A stretch of DNA of 64,000 nucleotides from positions 1 through 64,000 of the forward strand of contig NZ_JAKILC010000017.1 in NCBI RefSeq assembly GCF_023283845.1, written 5' to 3'. The stretch's first letter is position 1, and each line of letters begins with the position of its first letter. The notes beneath the pieces are model-generated. The model was not told the origin of the DNA, ran no database searches, and was given only the letters and a program-made list of their open reading frames with translations. Both the position numbers and the translations under genes were made by a program. Shown here piece by piece: positions 60,836 through 64,000 of the stretch. This stretch comes from Shewanella marinintestina (GTDB lineage Bacteria > Pseudomonadota > Gammaproteobacteria > Enterobacterales > Shewanellaceae).

Positions 60836-61762
60836 CTAGCACAGTGCTTGCTTGCGGTACCTAAGCACTTTTAACGCTTTATTAGGATCGACATCTTCAA
60901 ACACTGCAGGGTTAGCCAGTTGCTCACAAAAAACCAAGCTTGGGCTGTACTCCTCAACCTGCTGCATTAAGAAATCAATACTCAATTCTGGTGCATTAAG
61001 GCACAGTAACATATCACCATCATCGGTTAATAACTCAGGCAAACGTTTTAGTAATCGAGCATAATCTTTAGTGGCAACAAAACTGCCCTTTTGATTACTT
61101 GGCGGATCGGCAACGATTAGCTCATAAGGCCCAAGCTTGGTTAACTTACCCCAAGACTTAAAAATGTCATGGCCTAAAAAGCGCGCCCCGGCTTTAAAAT
61201 CATTCAGAATGTGGTTTTGCTTACCGATGGATAAAGCACCTTTACTCATATCGATATTAACTACTTCATCGGCTTTACCTTGCAGAGCAGCAACCGAGAA
61301 GCCACAGGTATAAGCAAATAGATTCAACACTTTTTTATGCGCGCTGTTTTCACGCACCCACTGGCGACCATTTGCCATATCCAAGAACAAACCATGATTC
61401 TGGCCGCGTAATAGATGCACTTGAAAACAAGCACCATTTTCAGTCACAATGTGCTTTTCAGGCACCTCACCCTTTAGGATCTCAGTGTGTGTTTCACCGC
61501 CACGACGGTACTGGAATACCAAATTTAATGGCTCATCACCTTTTACTTCAAGCCAGCGCTGCTCAATAGCTTCGCATAAACTGTTGAGCTCTGAAGTTTC
61601 TAGTACTTTAAAACTGGTTAACAGCACCACAGGCGCAAACCAATCCATACACAAATGCTCACAGCCAACAAAACGCTCGCCTCGCCCGTGAAATAAACGC
61701 GTAACATCTTGTGGAAACTCTACCTGTTTTACTGCTTCAATAAATAACTGCATCAAGCTCAC
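60836..61762 (-). CDS. class I SAM-dependent methyltransferase, RlmI/RlmK-like
   Basis: The 308-residue protein has an N-terminal half with GRGERFVGCEHL and a C-terminal methyltransferase domain, with LFLDMANGRQWV (126-137), the SAM motif VLNLFAYTCGFSVAAL and the DPPSNQKGS catalytic block. These are the marks of the RlmK/RlmI group of 23S rRNA methyltransferases, although the PUA domain of RlmI is absent. The exact target is not known. The start is GTG, overlapping the stop of the transporter gene (4 nt), or an ATG nine nt further in; translational coupling is likely. Confidence 0.85.
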   Translation of the reverse strand: MSLMQLFIEAVKQVEFPQDVTRLFHGRGERFVGCEHLCMDWFAPVVLLTSFKVLETSELNSLCEAIEQRWLEVKGDEPLNLVFQYRRGGETHTEILKGEVPEKHIVTENGACFQVHLLRGQNHGLFLDMANGRQWVRENSAHKKVLNLFAYTCGFSVAALQGKADEVVNIDMSKGALSIGKQNHILNDFKAGARFLGHDIFKSWGKLTKLGPYELIVADPPSNQKGSFVATKDYARLLKRLPELLTDDGDMLLCLNAPELSIDFLMQQVEEYSPSLVFCEQLANPAVFEDVDPNKALKVLRYRKQALC

Positions 61763-62925
61763 TTTTCACTATTTTTTAACTGATTACTGTCTTGCTGCTC
61801 GCTCGCTGCTGCAGATTGATCTACATCAGAATGCGTTAGCGATGTACTCTCTAATGCTGCGGTCGCGCTCATTTTGGCTTCTTGTAATTGCTCCTCAGAT
61901 ACATCATCACCAAGCAGCACCGCTAACCAACGTCCACCCGAGCTAGACTCAAGGGCGATTTTCACAATCATAGTCAAAGGTACAGATAACAACATGCCCA
62001 CAGAGCCTAATAACCAGCCCCAGAAAATTAACGACAAGAACACCACCAATGTCGATAAACCTAAACCTTTACCCATGTATCTTGGCTCAACAGCGTTACC
62101 CATAACCGTATTAGTACCAAGGTAAAGTAATGCCACACCACCAGCAGCCCCAGGGCCTAATTGAATAAAGGCTAATAGCACCGACGGAATAGCAGCAATA
62201 ATTGAACCGATATTGGGGATATAGTTAAACAAAAACGCAATCACGCCCCATAACAATGCGTAATCGACACCAATAAAATACAAACCAACGCCAATTATGC
62301 TACCGGTTGCTAAGCTGACTAATGTCTTAATCACCATGTACTGGTTTACAGAATGTAAGAAACGATCCACTTGCTTTAAGCGCATATCAGGATCGTCTAG
62401 TGCAAGGTGCATCTTGGTTGAAAAACCATTTGATTCAAACAACATGAACACCACTGTCAAAATAATCAAAAACAGATTAGCCATTACACTGCCGACGCCA
62501 GACAGCATGTTAGTTGTCATCGACAGCGCAACACCTGGGTCGAAATATGCCAAAATCTGTTCTTTGGAGATTTGAATATTAAACGCCGCTAGCTTTTCTA
62601 CAATCCAAGAAAACTGATCGATTAATTGGTCACGATAAAAAGGTAGTTGCTTGGAGAATTCATTAATTGAAGTGCCAACCACTGAGGCCAACCACAAGCC
62701 CATTAACACAATAAATACCATCAACAGCAATACAGCCAAACCGCGTGGTGTACGATGACGTGTCATCCAACTGATCATCGGATTACAGATCACCGCAATA
62801 AATACTGATAATACAAACGGCACAACAATAGGGCTAGCTGCTTTAATGCCTGCCAAAATGACCACAATAAATGCGGAAATGGCGAAGCCTTTAAAAGCTA
62901 CCCCTTGATTCTCGAATCGAGTCAT
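61759..62925 (-). CDS. AI-2E family transporter (PerM/TqsA type)
   Basis: The 388-residue inner-membrane protein has about eight hydrophobic helices, with the family blocks LLWGVIAFLFNYIPNIGSII and GKGLGLSTLVVFLSLIFWGWLLG. Relatives export AI-2 or other solutes; the substrate is unknown. The C-terminal tail (about 345-388) is polar and rich in Ser and Gln. AAGGA lies about 11 nt before the ATG. It is first of a two-gene operon with the methyltransferase. Confidence 0.88.
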   Translation of the reverse strand: MTRFENQGVAFKGFAISAFIVVILAGIKAASPIVVPFVLSVFIAVICNPMISWMTRHRTPRGLAVLLLMVFIVLMGLWLASVVGTSINEFSKQLPFYRDQLIDQFSWIVEKLAAFNIQISKEQILAYFDPGVALSMTTNMLSGVGSVMANLFLIILTVVFMLFESNGFSTKMHLALDDPDMRLKQVDRFLHSVNQYMVIKTLVSLATGSIIGVGLYFIGVDYALLWGVIAFLFNYIPNIGSIIAAIPSVLLAFIQLGPGAAGGVALLYLGTNTVMGNAVEPRYMGKGLGLSTLVVFLSLIFWGWLLGSVGMLLSVPLTMIVKIALESSSGGRWLAVLLGDDVSEEQLQEAKMSATAALESTSLTHSDVDQSAAASEQQDSNQLKNSEK

Positions 62926-63014
62926 TACAATAAAGTCCTTCTTGATTCACTATAATATTGATAGGGTTATATAAACTGCTTCTAACATGAACTACAACAG
63001 GGACATCGTTTTTT

Positions 63015-63389
63015 ATGAAACCAGAAATCGCCGTGATCCGCATTAAGAACCTAAGGTTACGTACTTACATTGGCATTAAAGAAGACGAAATTCAAAATAA
63101 GCAAGATGTCACCATTAATACTGTTATTCATTACTGTGCAAATAAAGCCAGAAACAGTGACAATATGGATGATGCTCTGAATTATCGCACGATTACGAAA
63201 AAGATCATTGCTTTAGTTGAAAACAACCGTTTTTCTTTACTGGAAAACTTAACCAGTCAAGTGTTGAGTATTGCCAGTGAGCATGATTGGGTCGACTTTG
63301 CTAAAGTAGAAATCGATAAGCCCCATGCATTACGTTTTGCCGATTCAGTGTCGCTAGAGCTGTGTTATCAAAAACAGTCGATCCAATAG
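63015..63389 (+). CDS. folX: dihydroneopterin triphosphate 2'-epimerase FolX
   Basis: FolX epimerises dihydroneopterin triphosphate to dihydromonapterin triphosphate. The 124-residue protein matches E. coli FolX closely: IRIKNLRLRTYIGIKEDEI, ALNYRTITK, ENNRFSLLENLT and VEIDKPHALRFADSVSLEL. The folX-yfcH order, as in E. coli, confirms it. It is divergent from the AI-2E transporter. AGGGA lies before the ATG at a long spacing. Confidence 0.95.
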   Translation: MKPEIAVIRIKNLRLRTYIGIKEDEIQNKQDVTINTVIHYCANKARNSDNMDDALNYRTITKKIIALVENNRFSLLENLTSQVLSIASEHDWVDFAKVEIDKPHALRFADSVSLELCYQKQSIQ

Positions 63390-63443
63390 GTCAGCCATAG
63401 CGTACTGATAATCATCTATTTTATAATCTCTGAGTTTGAGCCT

Positions 63444-64000
63444 ATGAACATATTAATAACTGGCGCCAGCGGATTTATTGGTACGCAACTGGTTAACGCC
63501 TTAAAAGAAAAACACCAACTAACGATTTTAAGCCGCTCAGTTGAGGCAGCAGAAAAACGATTGGGCGCCTCACACCAGTATCTAGCATCAATAGACAAGC
63601 TCACTCACCTCAATGACTTTGACTCCGTTATCAATTTAGCCGGCGAACCCATTGCAGGAAAACGCTGGAGCGAACAACAAAAGCAGGCTATTTGCCAAAG
63701 CCGCTGGGATCTCACCAGCAAACTAAGCAGTTTAATCGAGCAAAGCGATACACCACCGCACACATTTATCAGCGCATCAGCCATTGGATATTACGGCGAT
63801 CAAAAGCTACAACCTATCGATGAGAGCTTTGAAGTTAGCCAACAGACCCAAGCCGAATTTACCCATCAAGTCTGTCGCCGCTGGGAAGATGAAGCCTTAA
63901 AAGCCCAGAGCGAGCAAACACGGGTGTGTATTGTCCGCATAGGTTTGGTATTAGGCCGCCACGGCGGTGCGCTAGCCAAAATGTTACCGGCATTTAAATT
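63444..64000 (+). CDS. yfcH: YfcH, TIGR01777-type NAD(P)-binding epimerase family (partial)
   Basis: The gene runs off the right edge; 185 codons are present. The visible part starts MNILITGASGFIGTQLVNAL (Rossmann GASGFIG, 7-13) and has VINLAGEPIAGKRW, SASAIGYYGD and RIGLVLGRHGGALA, blocks of the TIGR01777 family (E. coli YfcH). The reaction is unknown. It is 54 nt after folX, so one operon is likely. Start codon ATG with a weak GAG at short spacing. Confidence 0.93.
   Translation, partial: MNILITGASGFIGTQLVNALKEKHQLTILSRSVEAAEKRLGASHQYLASIDKLTHLNDFDSVINLAGEPIAGKRWSEQQKQAICQSRWDLTSKLSSLIEQSDTPPHTFISASAIGYYGDQKLQPIDESFEVSQQTQAEFTHQVCRRWEDEALKAQSEQTRVCIVRIGLVLGRHGGALAKMLPAFK

Overview
The window looks like chromosomal DNA of a marine gammaproteobacterium, most likely a Shewanella. 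This is an inference from gene content and protein character: an smc-zipA-ligA cluster, panF-yhdT, folX-yfcH, a divergent focA/pflBA block next to yfbV and ackA-pta, an H-NOX/histidine kinase pair, many c-di-GMP genes and an AT-leaning base composition. No phage, transposase, insertion sequence, CRISPR array, tRNA or plasmid gene was seen. The window opens inside the 5' end of a 16S rRNA gene and closes inside yfcH.

Layout. 1-0.9 kb: start of an rRNA operon on the minus strand with its leader, boxA and two promoters. 0.9-3.7 kb: gmhB (heptose synthesis), an Xaa-Pro aminopeptidase, a 48-residue membrane peptide and a DUF3016 lipoprotein. 3.7-11 kb: a hydroxyproline catabolic region. Two divergent arms leave a 177-bp control region with two copies of a GTATACAATA core. 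The minus arm carries a trans-3-hydroxy-L-proline dehydratase (Cys/Thr type) and a FAD-dependent D-amino-acid/D-hydroxyproline dehydrogenase. The plus arm carries a DapA-like deaminase, a Cys/Cys 4-hydroxyproline 2-epimerase and a 2-oxoglutarate semialdehyde dehydrogenase, followed by a GntR/FCD regulator. Together they would take trans-4-hydroxy-L-proline to 2-oxoglutarate.

11-24.5 kb: an extra KAS III (FabH-like), an LRAT-fold protein, an H-NOX haem sensor with its hybrid histidine kinase, a four-gene run on the minus strand (SSS symporter and its small subunit, a cNMP/CBS/DUF294 protein, a DnaQ-like exonuclease), a DsbA with an atypical CGHC site, yeeZ, an HD-GYP phosphodiesterase, a candidate small RNA, and a DUF2919 membrane protein. 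24.7-32.3 kb: ligA, zipA and smc (chromosome and division), then divergent cysZ. 32.6-42.1 kb: a DUF5916 outer-membrane protein with a G9 tract, a double-receiver diguanylate cyclase, an RDD protein, cysK, a TetR regulator, a methyltransferase and a TDT transporter. 42.5-49 kb: a large TonB-dependent receptor, a YfcC-family carrier and panF/yhdT.

49-58.6 kb: a pyruvate-formate-acetate fermentation locus: focA (formate channel) divergent from pflB-pflA, then yfbV and ackA-pta. Two perfect PdhR-type operators lie in the 1.36-kb focA/pflB intergenic region, one facing each gene, which points to pyruvate-responsive control of the locus. 58.7-64 kb: an ABM-domain monooxygenase, a lipoprotein, a 32-residue peptide gene, an RlmI-like methyltransferase, an AI-2E family transporter, folX and the start of yfcH. 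This stretch also holds a hairpin made of two perfect inverted DnaA boxes.

Most of the window is ordinary core genome. The points most worth checking are the paired PdhR operators, the two-substrate hydroxyproline region and its palindromes, the H-NOX/hybrid kinase pair, the candidate sRNA at 23.9-24.1 kb, the G9 tract, the nested inverted repeat at 41.0 kb, the inverted DnaA boxes and the short peptide genes.
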